33,360 bases of DNA, taken from contig MNCI01003937.1 in the NCBI GenBank assembly GCA_015680685.1, forward strand, positions 5,779 to 39,138, in the 5' to 3' direction. The translations under genes and the position numbers were made by a program. The notes under the pieces were generated by a model that was given only the letters and a program-made list of their open reading frames with translations, was not told the origin of the DNA and did not search any database. The stretch is from Gnetum montanum (Eukaryota; Streptophyta; Gnetopsida; Gnetales; Gnetaceae). This document shows, in pieces, positions 1 through 10,485 of the stretch (within the stretch, counting starts at the first letter, position 1; every line of letters starts with the position of its first letter).

Positions 1-1099
1 CAAGTTGGCTGAATCTCTTTAAAGTAAAGTCATTTGTAGTTCACACACAACGAAATTGTCACATTTCATACAACCGCACGCCGCAACAGCACACACACAT
101 ACTCACATTAACTACTGAGTTATTTAGAGGTATTTGGGCCTTGGTGTAGCTAGAGACCAGCAGGCACCTAAATCCTGTTCGAGGACACTCGTTGGCGGTC
201 GCGTCCGAAACAGTCACCAACACTTGGATTCTCTACTGAGCTCATAGAAATAATATTTGAGGTATTGTCATGTATTGGGGAGTTATCCAAGGATGTTTTG
301 ATGTATATGAAACACTTGGAAAAGTTGTGAAAAATAAGAGAATATTGGAAATTCAATGTCAATAGAACATTGCTACTAAAAATCGAGATTTCCAAGGCAA
401 TGTCCAATCCACTAGGCTTTCATATTTTTTTGAGAGAGATGAGTTAAACACTTAAGAGCTAGGAAAAGTTAGTATTTTATTGCCTAAAAAGAACTAACCT
501 TAAGGTTTTGTTATGTAGGTTCAATGATCTAGACATTGAAAGTCCTGAGCATTTGATGTTTTTATAGAACTTGTTGTGGGATCTCTTCCAACATCAAAAT
601 TGGAGGCCTCAAGTAATGTTCCATTTTGATACATAGTAGTTCAGACTATACAAGTTTTGTCATGAGTATAATAAAAAAGGATGGCTTCATTCATTGTGAA
701 ATAAAGTCCATAGTGAGAATATAGAATGGCCAAAGGGATCAAGAATCATCCTAAGCCCAAAGGGTAAGTAGAAGTTAGTTTAGCTTTATGTATTTTGTTA
801 TTTTTTTAGAAGTTAGAAAGAAGAAAGAGTAGCTAATGTTGGTTTATGCTTACTTGCAACTCAAATAAGCATTGATGACATCAAGTTTATTAACATCATG
901 AGTGTGATGGAAGATTTTAAGATGAGATCCACTAGTAAGGCACAAAGTGCACAAAATTGACTTTTTAAGAAAGAAGGAATGAGATATTTTGGAAATTTTA
1001 ATAGAAATAGAATTTTATGTGCTTTAGGCTTAAAGAATTCCTATACTAGTGCAATAGGATGTGTACATCTAATAAAGAGCTATTCAGTAGAAAAAGTAG
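1..1099. other. No gene recognised; left flank
   Basis: I see no coding frame of useful length and no repeat shared with the rest of the window. Bases about 60-230 form a small pocket of higher GC with CpG dinucleotides, unlike the AT-rich surroundings. It could be the end of an LTR or an old promoter, but no boundary or partner copy is visible. Confidence 0.4.
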
Positions 1100-1949
1100 A
1101 TGTTTGAACTAGAAGAAAGTGATCATCACATAGGATCCAACTACACTAAGTTATTGGTTGGGATGACTGAAGAAAGGAACAAAGATTGATAATTCAAAGC
1201 TAGATTTAGTAGAATTAGTAGTCATGGAGCAATGTGTTGGTTTAGAGAAGAGGGATGCCATTAACGTTAACAAAGGAAGCAATGAAGACCTAAAGAAGTT
1301 GTTTCCTTTTATTGTTGAATAACTCTTTTGTAATTAGGTAGGATAGAAATGGGAGTTGATATACATATGATTATATGGGCTATATGGGATTATGATTCAA
1401 GGGAGGGCAATTAATTAGACACTAGTAATCTATTAAGGGATAATGGATGAAATGGAAAAGCTACCCAAAGAGGATAAGAAAAGGAAGAGGAATATAGTGA
1501 ACAAGTGGTTCAATTTTGAGTTTTATAATGGGCTAATAAAGGTAGTGCCAACATTATTTTATAACAAAGGAGAGAAGCAAGTTGACATTTCTTTAGAGGT
1601 AGACTTCAAATCCTTGCTATGGTAAGACTTAGGAAGTTTGATGTTTACCTATAGCATTAGAGGTGGTGGTCCTTTGAAATTAGCATCAAAGACCAATGAA
1701 GAGGTTAGGTCCTTTATGTTTGATAGCATTGAGGAACCTTGAAATAAAATAAATAGCAGTGTAGAAGCAAGGAAGAAGGGAATTTTTGAGGACATTTCTA
1801 GAACTATAGAAAAGGGATGGACATCAAGAAAGAGGAAATATCTTTCTAAGAAGGAAATTTTCTCTAAGATAGTAGTAATCCTAGAAAATCCACAAGTCCC
1901 CTTGATGTCACACCCTTTTTATTCCCTCTTAGTTCATTACTTTTCTATC
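1100..1949 (+). pseudogene. Unidentified decayed coding relic
   Basis: One plus-strand frame stays largely readable from 1443 (ATG) to 1949, with only two internal stops (1623-1625 and near 1740). The same frame also reads about 40 codons at 1200-1319. A short stretch at about 1104-1190 reads in a neighbouring frame, which suggests a frameshift. The inferred product is lysine- and glutamate-rich, with segments such as VNKWFNFEFYNGLIKVVP and TYSIRGGGPLKLASK. I do not recognise the family and see no catalytic motif, membrane segment or zinc finger. It could be part of a retroelement polyprotein or a fragment of a host gene. It lies in opposite orientation to the viral locus that follows. Confidence 0.35.
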
Positions 1950-2159
1950 TAGGCATAATGATCATAGGTTTATTCTTAGTTTTATTGTAAGAAGAATATC
2001 ATTATGACCATGGTAAGAGCCTCTTATTATTAAAATTGATGGATGGATATTGTGGTCTCATTGTATAGGTAATTAGTCCCTTATGAGTTAATAATATAGG
2101 GAAATATTTACCTTATTGGAACTAAATCTTGCTTTATTACTTGTTCTTTTATTGAAAAA

Positions 2160-2385
2160 AACTCAAAAAGAATATGTACAGGACAATTGATGGAAATCAT
2201 AGAAAAAATGGAAGAATAGAAAAATAGAAAAAAGAATTTGAAAGATATCAAAGAATAAAAAATTATTAAGAAATGAAAGATTATTGAAGAATGAAAAGAT
2301 ATCAAAGAATGTGAAAAAGGTAATAAAAAAGTAAAAAGTATAATAAAAATTATAAACCAAAAAATTAGAAAATGAAAAAGTAACA
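2160..2385. repeat. A-rich low-complexity tract
   Basis: The plus strand is a GAAA/AAAGAAT-type purine tract with an internally repeated phrase AAAGATATCAAAGAAT (near 2240 and 2298). It borders the viral copy exactly where homology to copy B stops. Read on the other strand it gives Phe-rich frames, which are artefacts of composition. Confidence 0.6.
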
Positions 2386-2400
2386 TATAAAACAAAGTTG

Positions 2401-3414
2401 TTAATAAGTAAGATGATATTCCCGAGTGAAGAAGTCAACTAGACTATTTTTCTTACCATTTATATATTTAGTGCTAAAATCAAAATTAGCTAGATACAAG
2501 GCCCATCTAATTAATCTAGTATGAGCAACTTTATTAAGGGTTTTTGAACTAAGATATTTATCAAAGTACTTAAGATCACTCCATATAATGAAATGGACAT
2601 TGTGTAGGAATAATCAAAATTTTTCAATGCCCTTAATGATAGCTAATAATTATTTATGAGTGTTATTGATATTAATTTGGGCCTCAGAAAACTTCCTTGA
2701 CACATATCTACATATCCTAAGTACATTTTTCTTTTGTTCTTTTAATGCAGCTCCCAAAAATTCTTAAGATGCATCTGTCTCCAGGATTAATGTATAACTA
2801 GAGGGTAACTATAGGCTTGGGAGGTTCATACATTATTGTTTAATATGGATAATGGTATTCGTATGATGTTTTGTCCAAGGAGGAGGATTCTAGCTTAATT
2901 GTTCATTCAATAGTTTTCTATCTTTAGCAAGATCATTATAAAATCCTAATATATAATTTTTACAACCCAAAAAAGCATTGCAATTTTTTTATCTCTAATT
3001 TCATTAGGAAATTTTTGTATGGATTCTAAAATTTGACCTTGTAGGGTAATAGCTCCCTGTGTGATCTGTAAGCCTAAAAATTCAATGGAATCTTTTGCAA
3101 TCTGCATTTTTGTTGGAGATAGCACAAGTTCATTGTCATTAATTAATTTTCTAAATATCTCTATGTGTTTGAGTTGTTGCTTAGGGCTTTTTCTCATGAT
3201 AAGGATATCATTGATATAAACCATTATAAATGGGAATTTACTAAAATTTGATCCATGCAATTTTGAAAGATAGAAGATGTAGTTTTAACACCAAAAGGTA
3301 AGACTATCCATTCAAACAATCCTTTGGGAATAGTGAATGTAGTTTTCTAGCTATCTTGAGGTTCAACCTGAATCTACCAAAAGCCAAAATTTAAGTAAAA
3401 TTTGGAATATATGT
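2401..3414 (-). pseudogene. Caulimovirid RT (C-terminal part) and RNase H, copy A
   Basis: This is the 3' half of the polymerase that copies the pregenomic RNA. Next to the insertion site the frame reads the RT palm: a motif A region SKFYLNFGFW (the usual Asp is Tyr), then a stop in place of Q, then KTTFTIPKGLFEWIVLPFGV. A one-base loss in the A-run at 3243-3246 (copy B has one more) shifts the frame before motif C, which reads VYINDILI instead of the usual YIDD. LVLSPTKMQIAKDSIEFLGL follows, a caulimovirid-like fingerprint. RNase H sequence leads to a stop at 2401-2403, the same terminal position as copy B (15523). Everything upstream of motif A lies on the far side of the retrotransposon, from 10491. 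Confidence 0.85.
3410..3414. repeat. Target site duplication, left
   Basis: TATGT directly abuts the outer TG of the left LTR. The same five bases follow the outer CA of the right LTR at 10486-10490. Copy B of the virus carries one TATGT at the matching position (16448-16452), which confirms it as the pre-insertion target. Confidence 0.9.
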
Positions 3415-4133
3415 TGATGAGTGATGAGGTACCCCTACACTAAACCATACGAATACGAGCGTAGCATGCGCGATCCAGTCGAACTCCGTAGACTAAGTGC
3501 CTACACACCTTATGGAACACTTAAGGTTAATCATTCGTTGTCTTCCTAGACTTAGTTGTAATTGTCACGATTGTATGGTTAAGTAAGTCTGAGGTATATG
3601 ATTTTTATGTCTTTTCGGTTTTATCTCCTATGCTGACAAGGTGAAGAGTGAAGAGAATAATTAACTAACTTTAACTAACTAACTAAGCCTTAATTAACCT
3701 AGCATCAACATCCGTTCCCACTTACCGTTCACATCTTGAACCAATGCAACCTTGGTTACCAAATGCTAGTCATTGCTGGGATCACCAAGCGTAACGCACG
3801 TGCTCAAAGTAGTCATATTGAGGCACTTAACTAGGAGAGAAGGGTTGAGAGAGATTAATTAACTAATAAATCATTTAAATGATAAACAATAAATAACAAT
3901 AAACAAAATCCTATTTAGCCTATTCCATGCATTGCAAGGTTTATCCAAGAAGTTCATCTTTATTTCCATACACAAACATGTGTTCAGGTACAATATTTTT
4001 TCGAATAAAGATCCGTTCACTTTGGACCTCCTACTATGGGCACATGGAAATTATTCTATCTTTGCAGAGGTAAAACTACCAGAGTTTGGCTATGGTTTAG
4101 GCCTAGAATGAGAAACAAGGGAGAGCCACCTCT

Positions 4134-4141
4134 TATTTATA
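4134..4141 (-). promoter_or_regulatory. TATA box in the left LTR
   Basis: The minus strand reads TATAAATA about 100 bp inside the U3 end of the LTR. The same motif is kept in the other LTR at 10344-10351, which would be the active 5' promoter of the element. Confidence 0.6.
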
Positions 4142-4193
4142 GATTTGGCGGCGGACCACGATATCGCAGGGGATGCGATATCATGGTGGACAT

Positions 4194-4213
4194 GATATCG
4201 CGTACGCGATATC
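4194..4213. repeat. 20 bp perfect palindrome in the U3 end
   Basis: GATATCGCGTACGCGATATC is its own reverse complement over all 20 bases. Four GATATC cores and one decayed AATATC lie within about 80 bp here, giving an inverted/direct repeat cluster just upstream of the TATA box. In the right LTR (about 10389-10475) the cluster is present but decayed by CG to TG/CA changes. Confidence 0.85.
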
Positions 4214-4242
4214 GTGGCCCATGCAATATCACGTCCCATCAT

Positions 4243-4254
4243 ACCCCCATGACT
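4243..4254 (-). other. Polypurine tract
   Basis: On the minus strand AGTCATGGGGGT runs into the TGATGG start of the 3' LTR, the expected place for the plus-strand primer. A 12 bp exact copy of this motif lies at 4784-4795, inside the element. Confidence 0.65.
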
Positions 4255-6304
4255 GAATAAAAAATCATCCTCGAGTTCCTTACAAAATATTGGGACGGTA
4301 TGGGATTATTAACTGAATGGAACTAATGGGATGACATATGGATGGATCATCATTACAAGACAAGAAAAAACTAGTGTTCATGACAACAAGAGTGAACACT
4401 TTATACATTTCATATTAGGCCTCATTTGGCAGCTAATAAAGAGAGAGAGAAAGAAGTTTTGCTACTGCCAATGCCAAGATTGCACCTTTTGTTGTCCATC
4501 CATAAGCTCGCCATCAATCTTGCTCCTTGCATAGCTACTTCAGCACTGCTCCATTCCAAGTGTTCTCTCCAGATCCAATTCCTTGTTACATGATTGTCAT
4601 CTACACACAAAGCATAGTATTAATATTAGTAAGGGTAAATGAATCACAATGTAGTTGATACCTTGCTTTGGTGAAAGGTCCATTGGCTGGGTTGTGGTAT
4701 GGCTGATGCGAACCTAGAGATATAATAGTGGTAACTACAGAAGGTGTAGGGGTTAGGAGAAAATCGAAAAAATTTGGGTCTGGACCCCCATGACTAAGAG
4801 CGAACCATCAATAGCGATAGAATGGAGAAAGAAAAGGAATAAGAAAGATGGAGAAAAAGTGAAAACTATGACATCAATGAAATGGATGTCAAGATGGAAA
4901 TGAAAAAAATAAAATGGAGTGAAAAAATGTTAGGGGAAAGAATTTAATTGGTGCACCAAATAGGAATGTCAGTGAGTCCTTCCCAAAGCAGGCTCATGCC
5001 CTTAATGCCCTGACAAACCCACATTCAAAGAGTCCGTAGGCTCTGGGAATGTCATTTGGAACAAGGGTTAAAGTCTTAACCACAAGAATCTACCAAAAAG
5101 AAAACAATGCGTCAACCAAAATATACACTAATGATACAATCAGCAATGAGGTGAACAATGAAGAGAAGAGAATGGAATGGAATCCCATGAACAAGGTGGT
5201 GTACAGCCCCTTGTGTAGTTCATGATTAATGTGACTTAGTAGATCCCATTCCAAGTCTGGCCTCAAACAACCCACATCCAGTGACTTTGCATTAATGCAT
5301 TCGGCCAATCCATCCCCGTGAAGTAACAAGAATGCCTTCACTCAAGAGCCACCACCATTCCGATGAAACGAAGAAGGAGAGAATGAGAAGTGAGAAGGGC
5401 CTTAGTTAGAGGGAACCCTTTATTTTAGTTCCATAACTAGTGCTTGTAGCCTAAATAATTATTTCTTCTAAGGGGTGTGCTTTGAATTCTCACAGTTTTG
5501 GGGTTTTTTTTTGTTTTATATGTTTATGCATGAGAACCACACCATGCAAAGACTTTGTTATTTTTATTTGCTCAACTTCTCGATAATTGGGTAACATCAA
5601 AATGGTAAGAAAACTCAAGAAGAAAACATCCAAGCATCCAAGAGAATGACCAACACAAATGCATCAAGTTCCCTTGAAGTCACACCCTTTTCAATCCTTG
5701 AGTCCTTCCTTAGTTTGAGAAATGCCCAGTCACCGATTTGTTATAGTTCTTATATAGATAGGGACTGTACATTTCCAAGCCAAGAGATACCATAGAGACT
5801 TGTGGATGTATGGATGAAGTGGACTCATTGCCTGTCATATCAAAAGAGACATACCTTAGTATCAACATCATAACTTAAAGGTAAAAACCAAACATTAGCA
5901 ACCAATAGGAAAACAGTTCATACCATCATGAAGAATACTTATTGGGTGACAAACTTACAAGATGGATCACACACACACACATGCAAAAAATGAAAAAGTA
6001 TGAACGATGTTGTAAAAAAAAAAACAAGAAAAATGAAAGAAATTTGTAAGAAAAAATATGTAAAACAAAAATGTGTAAAACAAAAACTTGAAAGAACTGA
6101 GGGCCCCAAATGATTAGCATAGGTGCCATCTCCTCCATAACTGAATGGAAAGGGAGAGATCCAAAATAATGAACATCTATTTGAATTTCTTAAAAGTGCC
6201 CAACTTCTCCCCATTGATGTTCTTAGATTAAGGGGTGGAAGTCAGTGATGCTCATACTTCAATGTATCTATGCTTTTGTTATTGGCATGAGTTATTCCCC
6301 CAGT
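4255..6304 (-). other. Non-coding 3' part of the retrotransposon, pol missing
   Basis: This 2 kb lies between the protease stop and the polypurine tract. I find no RT (no YxDD), RNase H or integrase (no HHCC or DDE arrangement) on either strand. Short frames at 4422-4610 and 5090-5341 show no family signature. Included are a second polypurine-like motif (4784-4795) and a short CA repeat (5968-5981). It is either a 3' untranslated region left after precise loss of pol or a region of captured host sequence; I cannot tell which. Confidence 0.6.
5968..5981. repeat. (CA)7 microsatellite
   Basis: A short perfect dinucleotide run inside the non-coding part of the retrotransposon. Confidence 0.9.
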
Positions 6305-6961
6305 TCATTCCATGCATGTTGGTTGGTTGCTCTTTTGTTTAGCTGTCAACCATGGGGTGTCTACTTGTTGTGTGGTTGCTACATACAGGCACCTTTGTCT
6401 CAGAGTTTCTAGGGCACACTGGTTACATGTAGGAGATGCTGAGCATTCCTCCATGTCATCACTTGATGAGTCACTGTATGTGATGCATGGAACTTTCTTC
6501 TTCTCGATCTTTTCATAAATGTTTACCTTAGATATTTCTAATGAAAGATCACGAATCCCTAGGCATGCTTCTATTGTACTTAGCCATGCCCTTCCCATTA
6601 TAATTAGGAAGTCCCCTTTGTTGTTGTTAACTTCTATCACCAGGAAATCAGCTAGGTATGACCAACCACACACAGTGGTAACAATGTCCTCCACCAATCC
6701 CAAGGGAATGGTGATGGACTGGTCAACCAGCTCTAGTTGAATATTTCTCTTCTTGAGTTGGGGCAAGTTCCAAGCTTGATACATTTCTCGTGATATTAAG
6801 TTGACTCTGGAACCTAAGTCAGGAAGAGCCTTATGTGGTTCGTTCCCAACAACTTGGAGGTAGATTAAGGGACTTCCAAGGTTAGATAATTTTTTGGGAA
6901 GGTGGCCTGCCTTGATCTAGTCAGTTACAGTATGTGTTAACATAACTGTATGCATTGAGCT
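6305..6961 (-). pseudogene. Retrotransposon aspartic protease
   Basis: The protease that cuts the Gag-Pol precursor inside the virus-like particle. In the same frame as gag, the sequence reads ALPDLGSRVNLIS (catalytic Asp in D-L-G-S, near 6803). It goes on through QLELVDQSITIPLGLVEDIV and the flap region to FLIIMGRAWLSTIEACLGI, the conserved second hydrophobic-Gly motif. These are the hallmarks of Tat/Athila-type proteases. The active-site triad region is intact, but in-frame stops at 6962-6967 and 6917-6919 lie upstream. The frame ends at 6305 with an acidic, serine-rich tail (SDSSSDDMEE) and a Cys-containing stretch instead of continuing into RT. Confidence 0.85.
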
Positions 6962-6964
6962 CTA

Positions 6965-9478
6965 TTATTGATTTGAAGAGAGCTCCGAAGCCTTGTATGT
7001 TGGAGGAGTGTGCATAGACTCAACTGCTTGTGGTTGTGAGAGCTTTTCTGGGATTTTTGTTCTAAAGAAAGGTCTTCTCTTCTTGCGGTTGTCAAAACCA
7101 GCAGCAGGTTGAAGGTTTATAGCTCTCGTAGAATTATGTTGCTGCGATTGAGTGGGGAGTTCCCCTTGCATTGTTGGAGTAGATGGTATGGGAACTACTG
7201 GCGGAAGAGTGGTGGATGGATTCAGAGGATGGTATGGATGTGGAGAATCTCCCGGAGGAGAAGGAGTCCTTCTAAAGTACTCCTAAACTTGGTAGTGATG
7301 TTGGGGAGTTGTGTGACTCATGGAGTCACTTGGAGAAACTGGCTGCTGCATGTAATAGCCATAAGGATCGGGTTGTCGGTAAGGGTATTATTGCCTTGGC
7401 GGTGGCATCCCTCATGACTGTGGGTGTTTCCATTGTTGGTGTTGCCTGATAGGTTGTGGTGGAGTTCCACTTGGATAGTACATTAACGGTTGGTGGAATT
7501 GCCTTGGGTTACCTTTGGGATAAAGTAACCTTTTGGGTGTCTGCCATTGGTTAAGTCTTGGGTTGAGTGCATACACCCCAGACTCTTGTAGATGTGAGAT
7601 TATTGGACAACATCCTTTAGGATGGTCATATTAGAAGATCTCACATCCACCATCATCTTCTGTATCCAAATCTACAACCTCATTAGAGATATTCATTTTT
7701 CCCTTACCCTTGTCACATGCATTGCCTAAATCTCTCCGCTTTTTCTTATCTTTGTCACTACTTTGTTCCTCCTTAGACTCCTCTACGATTTTTAGGACAA
7801 GTTTAAATCTACTATCTAAGGAGTCCTGTATCTGATCTACCTTAGCCACCACTTCCATTGTTAGTTTCTGAAGCAGCAAGGTTTTTTTGTTCACCAACTC
7901 TTCGAGTGGTGACTCATCTTGTTCATCGTAGAATCTCACTTCCCTCTTTCGGAGGGAAGGATCACGATTGTATTCTTTTATGCTTTCTCTTTTCTATAGC
8001 TCATCTTCTTCTTTGGCTACTTACTCCAAAAATCTGTGAACTTCATGGGATCTAAGTTTTGATAGTCTCCCTTGGGCATATGTCGCAAGGGTTCTCCTAG
8101 TTTCATACCTTATTCCATCTATGAGGTGGCGTAGTTGATCCCATTGTGCGTAACCATGGCTCTGGCAATGATGTAACAGTGCATAATATTGGCCCATGGC
8201 AGCATCCAAGGGTTCATGATTACCTTGCTTCCATCCTTGGATCTGTTTATGTAAATTAGACACTCTGGAGTACGTTTGGTATTTATTGTTGAACAATTCT
8301 AACATCGTACTCCATCTCCTAATGGTTTCTAGTTCTAAGGACCGGTACCAACTCTCTGCTTCCTTTATGAGTGTCCTAGGAAATAACTTTAGTTTCTGCC
8401 ACTCATTTTCTATGTTTTGCAAGGTGCAGGCATCGTGGAATGCCTGTAAATGATTCTGCAGATCAGCATTATATCCCCCTTTGAAGCATGGGATGTTGTT
8501 CATGTCAAGGCTTTTGATCTGACTATCTTTTTGATGCCTTGTTGGTATTCTCACTGCCTCCGTGATATCCAACATACTTCAGGTGGCAAGTAGGGGTTCT
8601 TCATGATCATCTCTTTCATGATGTCTATGATGCCTACGTTGTTCCCTACTTTCCCTTCTTTCATGCCTGGACTCTCTAGACTGCCCTCGTCCTCTCTCTT
8701 GACTCTCTCGTCGAGGTCTCTCATTTTGCTTACCCTTATCCTCACCGTTATGCTCTTTATGACTATGCCTTGATGTGGAAGGAGAGGGTGAATGGTGTGA
8801 TGAAGGAGAAGAATAAGGAGAACCATCTCCATGACAATGTTTCTTACCTTCTCTTCTGTGGCTACGGTCCCGATCGTGATGACGATCCAAGTGCCCATCC
8901 TTGTCATGTGTTTTTGTTCCCTCGATGAATAGTTGGTGTTCACGGGGATCAGAACTAGGGTTGTGTATCATGGAGCATAGGTTCTGATACCCCACCTCCT
9001 CACTATTATTAGGAGGAGGAACATCATTTGATGGACAACCCATTATAAGTGGTTCACCATCTCCAATTTCACTTCGAATGTGCAGGACTCCTTTTCCCTT
9101 CAACAATGTATGGTGGCTCTCCTGCCTTGAGTCCCTTAAACGTTGTGCTTCTGTGGGATGATAATCCCTTGTGTCAAAATTTCCTATCACATATTCAGCA
9201 TATAGCTGTGTCATGCCTATCTGTGCAAGAGCACGAATAAGCATGTTAGGGACTTCCCAATCTGGAGGTAACACTATGTTACCTTGCAAGTCTCTCCAGC
9301 GTAGTTGTTCATCCTGATGGAGGATAAAAGTAAAATCAGGTAGATACTCATCAGGATGAGTATATACCACTTGGTACTGCTGAGGAACTGGCATATTTTG
9401 GTTATGTGTTTTAGACTGTCGATTGTTTCTTGTATGATCCCTAGGTGGTGAATTGCTTTTGTTTGAAGAAGAAGACAT
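6965..9478 (-). pseudogene. gag: Retrotransposon Gag polyprotein with in-frame stops
   Basis: Structural protein that packages element RNA. The ATG at 9478 lies 128 bp after the primer site. Residues 1-190 form an N-terminal domain. About 195-295 is an Arg/His/Ser/Glu-rich low-complexity stretch (ERPRRESQERGRGQSRESRH). After a TGA (8579-8581) comes the retrotransposon capsid domain, with ENEWQKLKLFPRTLIKEAES then WYRSLELETIRRW. Downstream are a charged segment, a ruined zinc knuckle (CEIF-stop-YDHPKGCC, near 7640) and a Pro/Gln-rich linker to the protease. In-frame stops lie at 8579, 8021, 7994, 7631, 7412, 7388, 7283, 6965 and 6962, yet no net frameshift occurs from 9478 to 6305. Most stops are one C-to-T or G-to-A step from CGA, CAA, CAG or TGG, as expected from decay of methylated DNA. 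Confidence 0.9.
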
Positions 9479-9605
9479 TGTTATTTTAATTCAGTGTGCT
9501 GATTAACTGTTATATAATTTTTTGTTTAATTAACCCTAAGGGTTCGTTTAAGCTCCCAATGATGTGAGTGATCTCCTATGTTCTACTTAGTGCACAAACA
9601 CTTAG

Positions 9606-9623
9606 TCCCTGGCAATGGCGCCA
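9606..9623 (-). other. Primer binding site, tRNA-Asp type
   Basis: The plus strand reads TCCCTGGCAATGGCGCCA, which matches the 3' end of plant tRNA-Asp (CCCCGGCAACGGCGCCA) with two mismatches. It lies one base from the inner end of the right LTR, exactly where minus-strand DNA synthesis would start for an element in this orientation. Confidence 0.85.
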
Positions 9624-9624
9624 A

Positions 9625-10485
9625 TAATGAGTGGCGAGGCACCCCTACACTCAACCATACGAATACGAGTGTAGCATGCACGATCCGGTCGAACTCTATA
9701 GACTAAGTGCCTACATGCCTTATGGAACACTTAAGGTTAATCATTCATTATCTTCCCAGACTTACTTGTAATTGTCACGATTGTATGGTTAAGTAAGTCT
9801 AAGGTATATGATTTTTGTGTCTTTTTGGTTTTATCTTCTATGTTGACAAGGTGAAGAGTGAAGAGACTAATTAACTAACTTTAACTAACTAACTAAGCCT
9901 TAATTAACCTAGCATCAGCATCTGTTCCCACTTACTATTCACACCTTGAACCAATGCAACCTTGGTTACCAAATGCTAGTCATTGCTGGGATCACCAAGC
10001 GTAACGCATGTGCTCGAAGCGGTCGTACTGAGGCACTTAACTAGGAGAGAAGGGTTGAGAGAGATTAATTAACTAATAAAGTATTTAAATGAGAAACAAT
10101 AAATAACAATAAATAAAATCCTATTTAGCCTATTCCATGCACTACAAGGTTTATCCAAGAAGTTTGTCTTTATTTCCGTACATAAACATGTGTTCAGGTA
10201 CAATATTTTCTCGAATAAAGATCTGTTCACTTTGGAGCTTCTACTATGGGCATATGGAAATTATTCTATCTTTGCAAAGGTAAAACTGCCAGAGTTTCAC
10301 TATGGTCTAGGCCTAGAATGAGAAACAAGGGAGAGCTGCCTCTTATTTATAGATTTTCCGGTGGATTGCGATTTCGCGGGGGACGACATGATATCACGTA
10401 TGCGATATCATGGGTGATGCGATATTGTGGTGGATGCAATATCACGTACGCAATATCGCGGCCCATGCAATATCATGTCCCATCA
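9625..10485 (-). repeat. 5' LTR (right copy)
   Basis: Homologous to 3415-4241. The outer end is CATCA. The inner end reads TAATGAG where the other LTR has TGATGAG, a single G-to-A change in the terminal dinucleotide. The TATA box is at 10344-10351 on the minus strand. Most differences from the left LTR are transitions, many at CpG. Confidence 0.93.
10344..10351 (-). promoter_or_regulatory. TATA box in the 5' LTR
   Basis: The minus strand reads TATAAATA, at the same place as in the other LTR. As the 5' LTR for this orientation, it would have driven the genomic RNA of the element. Confidence 0.6.

Larger units (their letters stand above)
3415..4241 (-). repeat. 3' LTR (left copy)
   Basis: Starts TGATGAGTGATGAGG and ends CCCATCA, so it keeps the TG...CA ends. 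It matches 9625-10485 throughout. In element orientation U3 is short: a GATATC-rich start (4241 down to about 4150), then a TATA box at 4141-4134, then a long R/U5 containing stretches such as TTAACTAACTTTAACTAACT. Confidence 0.93.
3415..10485 (-). mobile_element. Ty3/gypsy LTR retrotransposon, gag-protease only
   Basis: A 7071 bp element inserted in reverse orientation inside the RT of viral copy A. It has two LTRs (3415-4241 and 9625-10485), a 5 bp TATGT duplication, a primer site matching the 3' end of tRNA-Asp next to the 5' LTR, and a polypurine tract next to the 3' LTR. A gag-protease frame fills 6305-9478. tRNA-Asp priming and the gag/protease style (DLGSRVNLIS, IMGRAWLSTIEACLGI) point to the Tat/Athila side of the non-chromoviral lineages. 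RT, RNase H and integrase are absent, so the element depended on a helper, like the gag-only non-autonomous plant elements (TR-GAG class). In the first ~250 aligned LTR bases I count about 23 differences, nearly all transitions, so the insertion is not recent. Confidence 0.93.

Noticed and set aside
1-230. Possible tRNA-derived SINE head (TGTTCGAGGAC resembles a B box)
   Set aside because: No A box at the right distance and no tail or repeat copy in the window.
2108-2438. Phe-rich hydrophobic minus-strand frames resembling membrane proteins
   Set aside because: They are the complement of an A-rich simple sequence; no start context, conserved motif or partner exists.
4422-5341. Captured host gene exon within the retrotransposon
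   Set aside because: Short frames only, without recognisable domain or splice-site pattern; kept as an open possibility in the region note but not called.
6312-7417. Plus-strand open frames opposite the retrotransposon gag-protease
   Set aside because: Shadows of the minus-strand coding frame; they show no motif, whereas the minus strand shows capsid and protease signatures.
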